From Marmoricola sp. (GTDB lineage Bacteria > Actinomycetota > Actinomycetes > Propionibacteriales > Nocardioidaceae), in the NCBI GenBank assembly GCA_025964775.1, contig JAOPYE010000004.1:1-64000 (forward strand): a stretch of DNA of 64,000 nucleotides, read 5' to 3'. The position numbers were made by a program, and so were the translations under genes. Positions within the stretch are counted from its first letter, which is position 1, and the number at the start of each line of letters is the position of its first letter. The notes under the pieces were generated by a model that saw nothing but the letters and a program-made list of their open reading frames with translations, had not been told where the DNA came from and did no database searches. This document shows positions 45,729 to 55,503 of this stretch, piece after piece.

Positions 45729-47856
45729 CGACTTCTGCCGGCACCAGGGCCACGACGGTCACCGGTACGCCGCTCAGCGCAGCGTTCCCGCTGACGTCGA
45801 GGCGCTCGGGATCGGTGAGGTCGTTGATCGAGACCCCGGCGACTCCGGCGGCGTTTCCGAGCCGGATGCCCTCGACCTGGTGGCCGTAGCCGTGCGGCAA
45901 CGAGACGACGCCGCGCATCATGTCCTCGGCGGCGGCGACCTCCACATCCACCGATCCGACGCGCGAGGTCACCCGGACCACGTCGCCGTCGTTGATCCCG
46001 CGGCTGCTCAGATCGGCGGGGTTCATCAGCAGCTGGTGGCGTGGCTTGCCGCGGGTGAGCCGTTCTGAGTTGTGCATCCAGGAGTTGCAGTCCTGCTTGT
46101 GCCGCCGGCCGATCAGGACGAGTTCGCCCTCGGCGGGCACCGGCAGGCCGGCCCGGAGCCGGTCGAGGTCGGCGACCAGCGGGGCAGGGGCCAGGTCGAT
46201 CCGCTTGTCCTTGGTGTGCAGGCGGCCGGGCATCGTCGGGCGCAGCGGTCCCAGGTCGACGCCGGCGGGGTTCTTGCGCAGTTCGCGCATCGAGGTCTTG
46301 CGTCCGAGCGCGAGCAGCAGCGTGATCATCGTCGTCGGGCTGAGCGAGAGTCGCACTCGCTCGGAGAGTCGCTGGACCAGCGACGTGTTCCGGTGGATCC
46401 GCGCCGTCGTGCGCAGGGCGATCTCGCGGAAGATCTCCCAGTCGTGCATCGCGTCCTTCTCCTTCGCGAAGACGGCTGGCGTGAAGCGCGCAGTGTTCCG
46501 GACGGCCAGCGTGTGGAAGACCAGGTCGTAGTGGTCGCGCTCCAGCGCCGTGGTCGGCGGCAGGATCACGTCGGCGTGCCGGGTCGTCTCGTTGAGGTAG
46601 ATGTCGACGCTGGCCATGAAGTCCAGTCCGGCGAACGCCTCGCTGAGCCGACGGCCGTCGGGGGTCGAGAGGACAGGATTGCCCGCCAGCGTCAGGACCG
46701 CCTTGATCTGTCCGGCGCCGGGGGTCTCGATCTCCTCGCGGAAGCAGGAGACCGGCAGCTCGCCCCCGAACTCCGGCATGTCGCGGACGCGGCTGCGCCA
46801 CACGCCGAAGTGTCCCGCCGAGAGCAGTCCGTTCTTGGCGGCGTCGATCGCCGGCTCGGGGAACATCACCCCGCCGATCCGGTCGAAGTTGCCGGTCAGG
46901 ATGTTGAGCAGGTTGATCGCCCACTGGCAGATCGAGCCGAATCCCTGCGTCGAGAGTCCGATCCGGCCGTAGGCGGCCGCCCCTGGCGCAGCGGCGAACT
47001 CGCGGGTGATGCGACGGATCTCCTCGGCAGGGACGCCGCTGACGGTCTCGGCGTACTCGGGCGTGAAGTCGGTGATCGCGCGCTGGAGCTCCTCGACGTG
47101 GTCCACGTACGTCGGCACATCGGTCAGGCCCTCGGCGAACAGGGTGTTGATCATCGCCATCAGCACGACCGCATCGCTCGCCGGCCGGATGAAGTGGTGC
47201 TCGCTGGCGACCTTGGCCGTCTCGGTGCGGCGCGGATCGAAAACGACCATCCTGCCGCCGCGCGCCTTGAGCTCGCGCACCCGGTTCGGGAAGTCCGGGA
47301 CGGTCATCAACGAGCCGTTCGACGCCATCGGGTTGGCGCCGAAGACCAGGAAGTAACTGGTCCGGTCGATGTCGGGGACCGGCAGCAGCAGCTGGTGGCC
47401 GAACTGCAGCATGCCGACGTACATGTGCGGGATCTGGTCGACCGAGGACGCCGAGAACTTGTTGCGGGTCTTGAAGGTCTTGATCAGCTGGAAGCCGTGG
47501 GTCATCGAACCCAGCGAGTGTGCGTTCGGGTTGCCGAGGTAGATGCCGAGGGCGTTCTTGTCGTTCTCGTTGATCGCCTTGGCCAGGCCGTCGGCGACCG
47601 TGTCGAGGGCCTCGTCCCAGCTGATCTCGGTCCAGGTGGCCTCCGCCCCGGTCCCGGTACGCCGGACGGGTCGCCGCAACCGGTCGGGGTCGGTGTAGAT
47701 GTCGGCCAGGGCGACGCCCTTGGGGCAGATGTGACCGCGGGAGAGCGGATCGGCCTCGTTCCCGCGGATCTGGGTGACGGCGCCGTCCTCGATCGTGAGC
47801 GTGAGCCCGCAGATGGCTTCGCAGAGGTTGCACACGCCGAGCTTGGTCTGGGTCAT
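45724..47856 (-). CDS. Molybdopterin oxidoreductase family protein
   Basis: 710 residues. The N-terminal [4Fe-4S] site is C9-x2-C12-x3-C16 ... C44 (VCNLCEAICG, HICPKG). ISWDEALDTVADGLAKA, GANPMASNG and the C-terminal RVTSRVGSVDVEV beta-domain place it in the formate dehydrogenase/nitrate reductase (bis-MGD) superfamily. There is no Tat signal, so it is cytoplasmic. No electron-transfer or membrane subunit lies beside it, so partner and substrate are unknown. It is divergent from rpsO. Confidence 0.88.
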   Translation of the reverse strand: MTQTKLGVCNLCEAICGLTLTIEDGAVTQIRGNEADPLSRGHICPKGVALADIYTDPDRLRRPVRRTGTGAEATWTEISWDEALDTVADGLAKAINENDKNALGIYLGNPNAHSLGSMTHGFQLIKTFKTRNKFSASSVDQIPHMYVGMLQFGHQLLLPVPDIDRTSYFLVFGANPMASNGSLMTVPDFPNRVRELKARGGRMVVFDPRRTETAKVASEHHFIRPASDAVVLMAMINTLFAEGLTDVPTYVDHVEELQRAITDFTPEYAETVSGVPAEEIRRITREFAAAPGAAAYGRIGLSTQGFGSICQWAINLLNILTGNFDRIGGVMFPEPAIDAAKNGLLSAGHFGVWRSRVRDMPEFGGELPVSCFREEIETPGAGQIKAVLTLAGNPVLSTPDGRRLSEAFAGLDFMASVDIYLNETTRHADVILPPTTALERDHYDLVFHTLAVRNTARFTPAVFAKEKDAMHDWEIFREIALRTTARIHRNTSLVQRLSERVRLSLSPTTMITLLLALGRKTSMRELRKNPAGVDLGPLRPTMPGRLHTKDKRIDLAPAPLVADLDRLRAGLPVPAEGELVLIGRRHKQDCNSWMHNSERLTRGKPRHQLLMNPADLSSRGINDGDVVRVTSRVGSVDVEVAAAEDMMRGVVSLPHGYGHQVEGIRLGNAAGVAGVSINDLTDPERLDVSGNAALSGVPVTVVALVPAEVG

Positions 47857-47995
47857 GTCTCGGATGGTCCCACGATTTCACGCTCACCGGGAGCGCTGAT
47901 AGCCTTGGTTGTTGCCGTCTGACGGCCGCGGATCAAGAGTGCCCGGAGGGACATGCCCCGGCGCGCCGCGCAGCAAACACATGAAGGGAGTCCAC

Positions 47996-48271
47996 GTGTC
48001 CATCGGTACCGACGCGGAGACCAAGAAGAGGATCATCGCCGAGTACGCCACCATTGATGGCGACACCGGCTCCCCCGAGGTGCAGATCGCGTTGCTCTCG
48101 CACCGCATCTCGCACCTGACCGAGCACCTCAAGACGCACAAGCACGACCACCACAGCCGTCGTGGCCTGCTTCTGCTCGTCGGCCAGCGCCGCCGTCTTC
48201 TCAACTACCTCGAGAAGACCGACATCGAGCGCTACCGCTCGATCGTTCAGCGGCTCGGCCTGCGTCGATGA
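47996..48271 (+). CDS. rpsO: 30S ribosomal protein S15
   Basis: 91 residues from the GTG at 47996 with GGGAG just upstream; the ORF-track ATG at 47909 adds unrelated sequence. [35 protein letters not shown] and [21 protein letters not shown] are the S15 signatures. It binds 16S rRNA helix 22 and organises the platform. A strong hairpin follows, then pnp, the usual rpsO-pnp pair. Confidence 0.96.
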   Translation: MSIGTDAETKKRIIAEYATIDGDTGSPEVQIALLSHRISHLTEHLKTHKHDHHSRRGLLLLVGQRRRLLNYLEKTDIERYRSIVQRLGLRR

Positions 48272-48276
48272 TTCTC

Positions 48277-48320
48277 CGCGGCGGTTCGCCTTCGGGCGGG
48301 CCGCCGCGTGTCATATCTTC
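48277..48320 (+). terminator. Terminator/attenuator with TTCG tetraloop after rpsO
   Basis: CGCGGCGGTTCGCC (48277-48290) pairs with GGCGGGCCGCCGCG (48295-48308), 14 bp with two wobbles, closed by a TTCG tetraloop and followed by TGTCATATCTT. It lies five bases after the rpsO stop and should stop or limit read-through into pnp. Confidence 0.8.
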
Positions 48321-48545
48321 CCACTGAAAACTGAATACCAACCATTAACAGGAGCGGCCCGCGAAACGCCGGCTCGGTCCTCGGTAGTGGCTTTCGGAGC
48401 GCAGGTTGAACGGCGTTCCGCAGGCCTCGATCGAAGACCGGCCACCTACCCTCACATCGGTGAGGTCGCAGGCAGTGCCTCACTCGTAGCCCTTGCGGGC
48501 TAATCATGGGCTCGCGGGACGCTCCGCGAAGAGAAAGGGAAACCC
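48321..48545 (+). promoter_or_regulatory. pnp leader region with hairpins
   Basis: No gene is seen between the rpsO terminator and the pnp start. Close to pnp are TAGCCC-TTGC-GGGCTA (48487-48502) and CGCGG/CCGCG hairpins, then AGAAAGGG before the TTG start. In enterobacteria the pnp leader hairpin mediates autoregulation; a similar role here is only an inference. Confidence 0.35.
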
Positions 48546-50783
48546 TTGAACGAGGGCCCCGTCATTTCCGCCGTCGAAACCGTTCTGGACAACGGCAAGT
48601 TCGGCACCCGCACGATCAAGTTCGAGACCGGGCTGCTGGCCCGCCAGGCCGCTGGTGCGGTCACCGCGTACCTCGACGACGACACGATGCTGCTCTCGGC
48701 GACCACTGCCGGCAAGCAGCCCAAGGACCACTTCGACTTCTTCCCCCTCACGATCGACGTCGAGGAGCGGATGTACGCCGCCGGCCGCATCCCGGGATCG
48801 TTCTTCCGCAGTGAAGGCCGCCCGGGCGAGGACGCGATCCTGGCCTGCCGCCTGATCGACCGCCCGCTGCGCCCGACCTTCAAGAAGGGTCTGCGCAACG
48901 AGGTCCAGGTCGTCATCACCGTGCTGGCCCTCAACCCGGACGCCCCGTACGACGTCCTCGCGATCAACGCCGCCTCTGCGTCGACGCAGATCTCCGGCCT
49001 GCCGTTCACCGGCCCGGTCGGCGCCACCCGTGTCGCCCTGATCGAGGGCCAGTGGGTCGCGTTCCCGTCGTACAGCCAGACCGAGAAGGCCGTCTTCGAC
49101 ATGGTCGTCGCCGGTCGGGTCACCGACACCGGTGACGTCGCGATCATGATGGTCGAGGCCGAGGCCACCGAGAACACCATCGAGCTCATCGCCAACGGCG
49201 CCGTCGCGCCGACCGAAGAGGTCGTCGCCAGCGGTCTGGAAGCGGCCAAGCCGTTCATCAAGCAGCTGTGCGAAGCACAGGTCGAGCTGGCCAAGCAGGC
49301 CGCGAAGCCTGTCCAGGAGTTCCCGATCTTCCTCGACTACGAGGACGACGTGTACGCCGCTGTGGCCGCCCACGCCACCGACGCCACCGCGTCGGCGCTG
49401 AAGATCGCCGGCAAGGCCGAGCGCGAGGACACTCTCGACGACGTCAAGGCTGACGTCCTCTCCGCCCTGGGTGAGAAGTTCGAGGGTCGCGAGAAGGAGA
49501 TCGGCGCAGCGTTCCGCTCGCTGAACAAGGCGCTGATGCGTCAGCGTGTGCTCCGCGACAAGATCCGGATGGACGGCCGTGGCCTGACCGACATCCGGTC
49601 GCTCTCGGCCGAGGTCGAGGTCATCCCGCGGGTGCACGGTTCGGCGCTGTTCGAGCGTGGCGAGACCCAGATCCTGGGCGTCACCACGCTGGACATGCTC
49701 AAGCTCGAGCAGCAGCTCGACGGCCTCTCCCCGGAGAAGCACCGCCGGTACATGCACAAGTACATCTTCCCGCCGTTCTCCACCGGTGAGACCGGCCGTG
49801 TCGGTTCGCCGAAGCGCCGCGAGACCGGGCACGGTGCGCTCGCGCGCCGAGCGCTGCTGCCGGTGCTGCCGACCCGTGAAGAGTTCCCGTACGCCATCCG
49901 TCAGCTCTCCGAGGCGATGGGCTCCAACGGGTCCACCTCGATGGGCTCGGTCTGCGCCTCGACGCTGTCGCTGCTCCAGGCCGGCGTCCCGCTGAAGGCT
50001 CCGGTCGCCGGTATCGCGATGGGTCTGATCTCCGACGAGGTCGACGGCAAGACCGAGTACGTAGCGCTGACTGACATCCTCGGTGCCGAGGACGCGTTCG
50101 GCGACATGGACTTCAAGGTTGCAGGTACCAAGCAGTTCGTCACCGCCCTCCAGCTCGACACCAAGCTCGACGGCATCCCCGCCGACGTGCTGGCCGGCGC
50201 GCTGACCCAGGCCCGCGACGCCCGTCTGGCGATCCTCGAGGTGATGGCCGAGGCCATCGACGGCCCCGAGGAGATGTCGATCCACGCCCCGCGGATCATC
50301 ACCGTGAAGATCCCGGTCGACAAGATCGGCGAGGTGATCGGGCCGAAGGGCAAGATCATCAACCAGATCCAGGACGACACCGGCGCCAACATCTCGATCG
50401 AGGACGACGGCACCATCTACATCGGTGCGACGAACGGCGAAGCGGCTGAAGCTGCCCGCCAGGCCGTCAACGCGATCGCCAACCCGACGATGCCCGAGGT
50501 CGGCGAGCGCTACCTCGGCACCGTCGTCAAGACGACCAACTTCGGTGCGTTCGTCTCGCTGATGCCGGGCAAGGACGGGCTGCTGCACATCAGCAAGCTG
50601 CGCGCCCTCGCCGGTGGCAAGCGTGTCGACAACGTCGAGGACGTCGTCTCGGTCGGCCAGAAGATCCAGGTCGAGATCGGCGAGATCGACGACCGCGGCA
50701 AACTGTCGCTGGTTCCGTACATCGAGGGTGGCGAGGACTCGGCGTCCGACGACTCGGACGCAGGGGACTCAAGCGAAGCGTGA
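48546..50783 (+). CDS. pnp: Polyribonucleotide nucleotidyltransferase (PNPase)
   Basis: 745 residues from a TTG start, supported by AGAAAGGG six bases ahead and the family-typical N-terminus. PNPase is a 3'-5' phosphorolytic exoribonuclease. Two RNase PH domains, the second with [32 protein letters not shown], are followed by a KH domain ([23 protein letters not shown]) and an S1 domain ([28 protein letters not shown]). The tail is acidic. It overlaps the M16 peptidase gene by four bases. Confidence 0.97.
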   Translation: MNEGPVISAVETVLDNGKFGTRTIKFETGLLARQAAGAVTAYLDDDTMLLSATTAGKQPKDHFDFFPLTIDVEERMYAAGRIPGSFFRSEGRPGEDAILACRLIDRPLRPTFKKGLRNEVQVVITVLALNPDAPYDVLAINAASASTQISGLPFTGPVGATRVALIEGQWVAFPSYSQTEKAVFDMVVAGRVTDTGDVAIMMVEAEATENTIELIANGAVAPTEEVVASGLEAAKPFIKQLCEAQVELAKQAAKPVQEFPIFLDYEDDVYAAVAAHATDATASALKIAGKAEREDTLDDVKADVLSALGEKFEGREKEIGAAFRSLNKALMRQRVLRDKIRMDGRGLTDIRSLSAEVEVIPRVHGSALFERGETQILGVTTLDMLKLEQQLDGLSPEKHRRYMHKYIFPPFSTGETGRVGSPKRRETGHGALARRALLPVLPTREEFPYAIRQLSEAMGSNGSTSMGSVCASTLSLLQAGVPLKAPVAGIAMGLISDEVDGKTEYVALTDILGAEDAFGDMDFKVAGTKQFVTALQLDTKLDGIPADVLAGALTQARDARLAILEVMAEAIDGPEEMSIHAPRIITVKIPVDKIGEVIGPKGKIINQIQDDTGANISIEDDGTIYIGATNGEAAEAARQAVNAIANPTMPEVGERYLGTVVKTTNFGAFVSLMPGKDGLLHISKLRALAGGKRVDNVEDVVSVGQKIQVEIGEIDDRGKLSLVPYIEGGEDSASDDSDAGDSSEA

Positions 50784-52072
50784 TGCTCGCAGCTGAGCAG
50801 AAGCCCGGCACGACCCGCACCCTCATCGAAGGCGTCCACAGGACTGTCCTTCCGGGAGGGCTGCGGGTCGTGACCGAGCACGTCCCCGGTGTCCGCTCGG
50901 CGGCCATCGGGGTCTTCGTCGGTGTCGGGTCCCGTGACGAGACTCCGGCGCTGAACGGCGCCTCGCACTTCCTCGAGCACCTCCTGTTCAAGGGCACCCC
51001 GAGCCGGTCGGCGATGGACATCTCGTCGTCGCTCGACGCGGTGGGCGGGGAGTTCAACGCCTACACCGCACGCGAGTACACCTGCTACCACGCACGTGTC
51101 CTCGACGAGGACCTGCCGATGGCGATTGACGTCCTCGGCGACATGCTGACGTCCTCGTTGATCACCGCCGAAGACGTCGAGGCCGAGCGTGAGGTCATCC
51201 TCGACGAGATCGCCATGCACGACGACGATCCCGACGACGTCGTGCACAACCTCTTCGCCGCGACCGCCTGGTCCGGCACGTCCCTGGCCCGGCCGATCGC
51301 CGGGACCGCCGAGTCGATCCGGGCGCTGACCCGCTCGCAGATCAACCGGTACTACAAGACCCGTTACACAGCGCCCGCGATGACGGTTACCGTCGCCGGC
51401 AACCTGGTGCACAAGGACGTCGTACGGCTCGTGCGCACGGCGTTCTCGCGCAACCACTTCCTGGCTGATCTCGAGGCGCGCCCGATGCCGCCGCGCGTCG
51501 CCGAGCGTCCGCGGGTGACCAAGCCCGGCGAGGTCACCACCGCGCGCCCGTTCGAACAGGTCAACCTGGTCCTCGGCATGCGTGGCATGACCCGCTCGGA
51601 CCCGCGTCGCTACGCGCTGGGCGTCCTGAACGCCGCCTTCGGCGGCGGATCGTCCTCACGGCTGTTCCAGGAGGTGCGCGAGAAGCGCGGCCTGGCGTAC
51701 TCGGTGTACTCGTTCGCCACCAGCTACTCCGATGCCGGCATGGTCGGCGTCGCGGTCGGATCGCTGCCGAGCAAGTCCGGCGAGGTCCTCGACGTGGTGC
51801 GCGCGGAACTGGCGCGGATGGTCGAGTCCGGCCTGACCGCCGACGAGCTCGACCGTGGCCGTGGCCAGATGCGTGGCGGCCTGGTGCTCAGCCTCGAGGA
51901 CACCGGCTCGCGGATGACCCGCCTCGGTGAGGTGGAGCTCTTCCAGGAGCGGCTGCTCTCGCTCGACGAGGTGCTGGCCCGGTTGGACGAGGTCACGCTC
52001 GAAGACGTGCACACGCTGGCCGCCGAGCTCTTCGGCCGACCTGAGACCCTGGCCGTCGTCGGCCCTAGTTAA
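50780..52072 (+). CDS. M16-family zinc peptidase
   Basis: 430 residues from a GTG (or ATG at 50783) overlapping the pnp stop. The inverted zinc motif HFLEH (H63-E66-H67) lies in [14 protein letters not shown], with the third Glu in the [10 protein letters not shown] helix. The C-terminal half keeps the [25 protein letters not shown] region of active M16 peptidases. A homologue (PepR-type) follows pnp in mycobacteria. Its end overlaps the convergent membrane protein gene by eight bases. Confidence 0.92.
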   Translation: MMLAAEQKPGTTRTLIEGVHRTVLPGGLRVVTEHVPGVRSAAIGVFVGVGSRDETPALNGASHFLEHLLFKGTPSRSAMDISSSLDAVGGEFNAYTAREYTCYHARVLDEDLPMAIDVLGDMLTSSLITAEDVEAEREVILDEIAMHDDDPDDVVHNLFAATAWSGTSLARPIAGTAESIRALTRSQINRYYKTRYTAPAMTVTVAGNLVHKDVVRLVRTAFSRNHFLADLEARPMPPRVAERPRVTKPGEVTTARPFEQVNLVLGMRGMTRSDPRRYALGVLNAAFGGGSSSRLFQEVREKRGLAYSVYSFATSYSDAGMVGVAVGSLPSKSGEVLDVVRAELARMVESGLTADELDRGRGQMRGGLVLSLEDTGSRMTRLGEVELFQERLLSLDEVLARLDEVTLEDVHTLAAELFGRPETLAVVGPS

Positions 52073-52577
52073 GCAGGCTCCACAGGACGCCGGCCCACGC
52101 GATCGCCCAGAGCACGCTGACGAACGAGCCGATGATGAAGCGTTCGGCGGCACCGGGCTGCTTGAGCTCGGGGTAGCGGCCCAGGCCCTTCATGGCCAGC
52201 ACCGCGAGCAGGCCCTCCGGCCAGCCGGCGACCAGGGTCGAGAAGATCGCGACCCGTTCCATGGCGCCGATCCAGGCACCGCCGCGCAGGACGTCACCGG
52301 CGCGCTCGATCGGACCACCGTGGTCCACCCGGTGCAGGACCGCGGCGGTGACCGGGCCGCCGCCGAAACCGGCCAGGATCGCGATCAGGACGATCAGGCT
52401 GCCGCGCAGCGTGTCGCCCTCGGCGACGTACGCCGGGTCGAAGAGCAACCAGCCGCCGAGACCGGCCAGGACCAGGACGCCCAGGACAGAGCCCACCAGG
52501 TGGGCTCGTAGGCGGTCGCTCAGCAGCCAGCCGGGAAGCGTCCCGGCCAGGCCGAGCAGCAGTGCGGCGATGATCAT
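52065..52577 (-). CDS. SatD-associated membrane protein
   Basis: 170 residues with about four to five hydrophobic segments (MIIAALLLGLAGTLPGWLL; VGSVLGVLVLAGLGGWLL; GSLIVLIAILAGFGGG; FIIGSFVSVLWAIAWAGVLW). A central cytoplasmic loop reads GAWIGAMERVAIFSTLVAGWPEG. No enzyme family is recognised. It overlaps the satD-like gene by four bases, so the two are one operon, probably controlled from the AT-rich palindrome upstream of satD. Confidence 0.7.
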   Translation of the reverse strand: MIIAALLLGLAGTLPGWLLSDRLRAHLVGSVLGVLVLAGLGGWLLFDPAYVAEGDTLRGSLIVLIAILAGFGGGPVTAAVLHRVDHGGPIERAGDVLRGGAWIGAMERVAIFSTLVAGWPEGLLAVLAMKGLGRYPELKQPGAAERFIIGSFVSVLWAIAWAGVLWSLLN

Positions 52578-53179
52578 CGTTCCTCCCTCAGGGCCTCGTC
52601 GAGCAGTTCGGTCAGCAGCCGCGCGGCACGGTCGCCCTCCACCAGTCCGGCAACCTGTGCGCGTTGCGAGACAGCCGACTGGCTGATCCCGAGCCGGTGC
52701 GCTGCATCAGCGTGCGAGAGGCCCTCGCCGAGCAGGTCGGCGACCTCCCAGCCGCGGGTGCTGCGCCGGTTCAGGACCCCCGCCCAGAGCCACGCAACGG
52801 TCTCGATCCTCATCGCACGGTACTCGGGCACGCCGACAACACTGAGGCGGCTGGGGTGCTGCTTGGCACGCATGACCGCCTGCCGGGCCAGGACGAAGGC
52901 CTCCCCGCGACCGGCCCGGGTGCTGCTGGGCAGCGGCTCCTCGACGGCGCCGATGCCGAGTCCGATGTTCCAGGTGCTGGCGCGCAGGAGCAGGCCGATC
53001 CGGTCCACCACGGCGGCTCCGTCGACCAGGACGCCCTGGACCTCGTCGCCGGCAGTCCGTTCGAAGGGGCGCAGCGGGTCCGCGAGGGCGGCGTCGTTGA
53101 GCGAGTCGAGCACGTCGGGGACCAGATCCGGCCCGGAGCGGCTGCCGCGCTGGTCGACGGTGAGGATGGCCACGGTCAT
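52574..53179 (-). CDS. SatD-like protein with C-terminal helix-turn-helix
   Basis: 201 residues. The N-terminal half (AILTVDQRGSRSGPDLVP, RTAGDEVQGVLVD, IGLGIGAVEEPLPSSTRAGRGEAFVLARQAV) fits SatD-type proteins, which resemble a nucleotidyl-cyclase-like fold. The C-terminus has a helix-turn-helix (GLSHADAAHRLGISQSAVSQRAQVAGL). It likely controls itself and the downstream membrane protein. It is divergent from dapB with a palindrome in the 88-bp gap. Confidence 0.72.
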   Translation of the reverse strand: MTVAILTVDQRGSRSGPDLVPDVLDSLNDAALADPLRPFERTAGDEVQGVLVDGAAVVDRIGLLLRASTWNIGLGIGAVEEPLPSSTRAGRGEAFVLARQAVMRAKQHPSRLSVVGVPEYRAMRIETVAWLWAGVLNRRSTRGWEVADLLGEGLSHADAAHRLGISQSAVSQRAQVAGLVEGDRAARLLTELLDEALREER

Positions 53180-53205
53180 CAGTCTTCGTCCTTATCTTGA
53201 GACGT

Positions 53206-53223
53206 ATAAGGAATATACCTTAT
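53206..53223. promoter_or_regulatory. AT-rich palindromic operator candidate
   Basis: ATAAGG-AATATA-CCTTAT is a perfect palindrome in its six-base arms and stands out against a GC-rich background. It lies 27 bp before the satD-like start and 44 bp before dapB, so it can serve either promoter. The HTH of the SatD-like protein is the obvious candidate ligand. Confidence 0.5.
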
Positions 53224-53258
53224 GAAAGGTAGATGAAGGGCAGAACCTGTTCGGCTAG

Positions 53259-54020
<762 letters not shown>

Positions 54021-54027
54021 GGTCTCC

Positions 54028-54276
54028 TCAGCCGAGGTAGCCCTCGACCTCGTTCACCGGTCGCACGCTTGCCGCAGCCGGATCGTCCCCTGCATTGCGC
54101 AGGGCCTCGCGTTGGCGCAGCAGGTCCCAGCACTGGTCGAGCTGCGCCTCGAGGTCCCGCAGCCGGGCGTGCTCCTCGGCCGGCTCGATCTCGTGAGCCT
54201 GCAGTCGGGCCCGCAGGTCGTGCTCCCGGGCGACAAGTTCGGAGATCTGCTCGTGGATACCGCGATCAGTCGTCAT
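54028..54276 (-). CDS. DUF2630 family protein
   Basis: 82 residues from the ATG at 54276. DRGIHEQISELVAREHDLRARL, EEHARLRDLEAQLDQCWDLLRQRE and the C-terminal VRPVNEVEGYLG match DUF2630, a short coiled-coil-like actinobacterial family of unknown role. The ORF-track form to 54594 runs through the azlD remnant. Seven bases separate it from the convergent dapB stop. Confidence 0.88.
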   Translation of the reverse strand: MTTDRGIHEQISELVAREHDLRARLQAHEIEPAEEHARLRDLEAQLDQCWDLLRQREALRNAGDDPAAASVRPVNEVEGYLG

Positions 54277-54308
54277 GCACCGAGTATGCGTCGCTGTGCC
54301 GCGGTCGG

Positions 54309-54617
54309 CTAGGCCAGCCGGATCAGTGCCGCGGTCACTGCGGAGACGATCACCACCACCAGGAACGGCGCTCGCAGCACCAGTGCGACCGCGGCGGCTC
54401 CCAGTCCGGCGACCCGGGCATCGACGGTCAGGCCCGGGGTGTGATCCACCGGACGAGAAGACCTGGACGGAGATCAGTGCAGCGAGCAGGGCGATCGGCA
54501 GCACGTCGGCGATCCGCTGGACCAGCGGCCGTTCGAGCACGCCCGGGGGATCGAGACGCCGGCGAGCTTGAGCAGGTAGCAGCCCAGCGCGCACACACCG
54601 ATGGCCACCCAGATCAC
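54309..54617 (-). pseudogene. azlD remnant, two frameshifts
   Basis: Near full-length AzlD (branched-chain amino-acid exporter small subunit) is readable only across three frames. The GTG start gives VIWVAIGVCALGCYLLKLAGVSIP; a frame change at a C-run continues as GVLERPLVQRIADVLPIALLAALISVQVF; a second change near CACCCCGGG continues as TPGLTVDARVAG ... VTAALIRLA and a TAG at 54309. It overlaps the azlC remnant by four bases, the normal azlCD arrangement. Confidence 0.75.
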
Positions 54618-54873
54618 GGTGCGACCTCGCGGCCTCGAAGCGCGAGGCCGAGCGCCACGACGCCCGCGGCCAGGACCGCGGTCAGACGGCTGCGCGCGGT
54701 CGTCAGCCGCGGCCACAGCAGCGCCAGGAACGCGCCACCCACGGCCGAGTCGAGGCCATAGTCGCGGCGATCGCGCCGAAGGAGATCCCGTACGCGCCGG
54801 TGGCCACCGCGACGGCCAGGACGTCGGAGATGATCTGGCGCCGCTGGACCGGATCCAGGTCGGAGGTGGTCAC
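54614..54873 (-). pseudogene. azlC remnant with large internal deletion
   Basis: The GTG at 54873 gives the AzlC N-terminus (DVLAVAVATGAYGISFGAIAA), which then joins directly, with a frame change, to the AzlC C-terminus (YGLDSAVGGAFLALLWPRLTTARSRLTAVLAAG). Only about 85 codons remain of a usual ~230, so roughly 400 bp of membrane core is missing. This cannot be a simple base-calling error. It starts four bases after the GNAT stop. Confidence 0.75.
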
Positions 54874-54877
54874 GGGC

Positions 54878-55429
54878 TCAGCCCAGGTCCGTGTGCAGCC
54901 GGACCTGCTTGAGGGTCACGCTCCCGTCGCCGGTGAGATCGAGCGTGCGGTGGGCGCCGTCAGGCCCCCAGCCGGCCGCGGTCAGGAACGTGCGGGTGTC
55001 GTCGTCGTTCGCAGCCAGCCAGGTGATCGCGCGCGTGAAGCGGTCTGCCTTGAGGGTGTCGACACAGGCCTGCATCAGCCTCGAGCCGTGGCCCGCCCGC
55101 CGCTTGTGCGGATCGACAGTCAGGTCGGTCACCTCGCCGTCGGAGACCGGATCGCAGTCAGGGTCGCCTGCAGGCCCGGTGAGGGCGAAGCCGGTGACCA
55201 GGTTGCGTTCCAGGGCGATCAGGACCCGGTTGCGCGCGTCCGGGGGAGCGGCGAGCGAGGTGCGCCAGCCGTCGGCGAGCGTCTCGGAGTCCATCGAGGA
55301 GAGCAGGTCGGCGGGAAGCAGGTCGGCGTACGAGGTCCGCCAGGCACGGACCTGCACGGCAGCGATCGCCGGGGCGTCGTCGGCCCAGGCAACCCGGCAG
55401 GACACGTCGGAACTCACCGTCCCATCCAA
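54878..55429 (-). CDS. GNAT-family N-acetyltransferase
   Basis: 183 residues. VAWADDAPAIAAVQVRAWRTSYADLLPADLL opens a GNAT domain; VTDLTVDPHKRRAGHGSRLMQACVDTL is the acetyl-CoA-binding motif A, and the C-terminus (FLTAAGWGPDGAHRTLDL) completes the fold. Substrate unknown. It is the first gene of the operon that once included azlC and azlD, and is divergent from paaA. Confidence 0.85.
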   Translation of the reverse strand: MDGTVSSDVSCRVAWADDAPAIAAVQVRAWRTSYADLLPADLLSSMDSETLADGWRTSLAAPPDARNRVLIALERNLVTGFALTGPAGDPDCDPVSDGEVTDLTVDPHKRRAGHGSRLMQACVDTLKADRFTRAITWLAANDDDTRTFLTAAGWGPDGAHRTLDLTGDGSVTLKQVRLHTDLG

Positions 55430-55476
55430 GCAGGTGGGGTGTATGACAGTCAGTCCGGCGTACGACGGTTAAAATG

Positions 55477-55493
55477 TAACAATGCTTGCGTTA
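55477..55493. promoter_or_regulatory. Candidate operator upstream of paaA
   Basis: TAAC (55477-55480) and GTTA (55490-55493) form a small inverted repeat in an unusually AT-rich patch starting GTTAAAATG, ten bases before the paaA ATG. TetR-type PaaR proteins bind short palindromes near paa promoters, but no regulator gene is in view and the half-sites are short. Confidence 0.25.
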
Positions 55494-55503
55494 TCCTCGG
55501 AGC

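Noticed and set aside
54309-54617. AzlD frameshifts as pure sequencing errors
   Set aside because: Possible for the C-run change, but the adjacent azlC has a large deletion that no base-calling error explains, so decay is the better reading.
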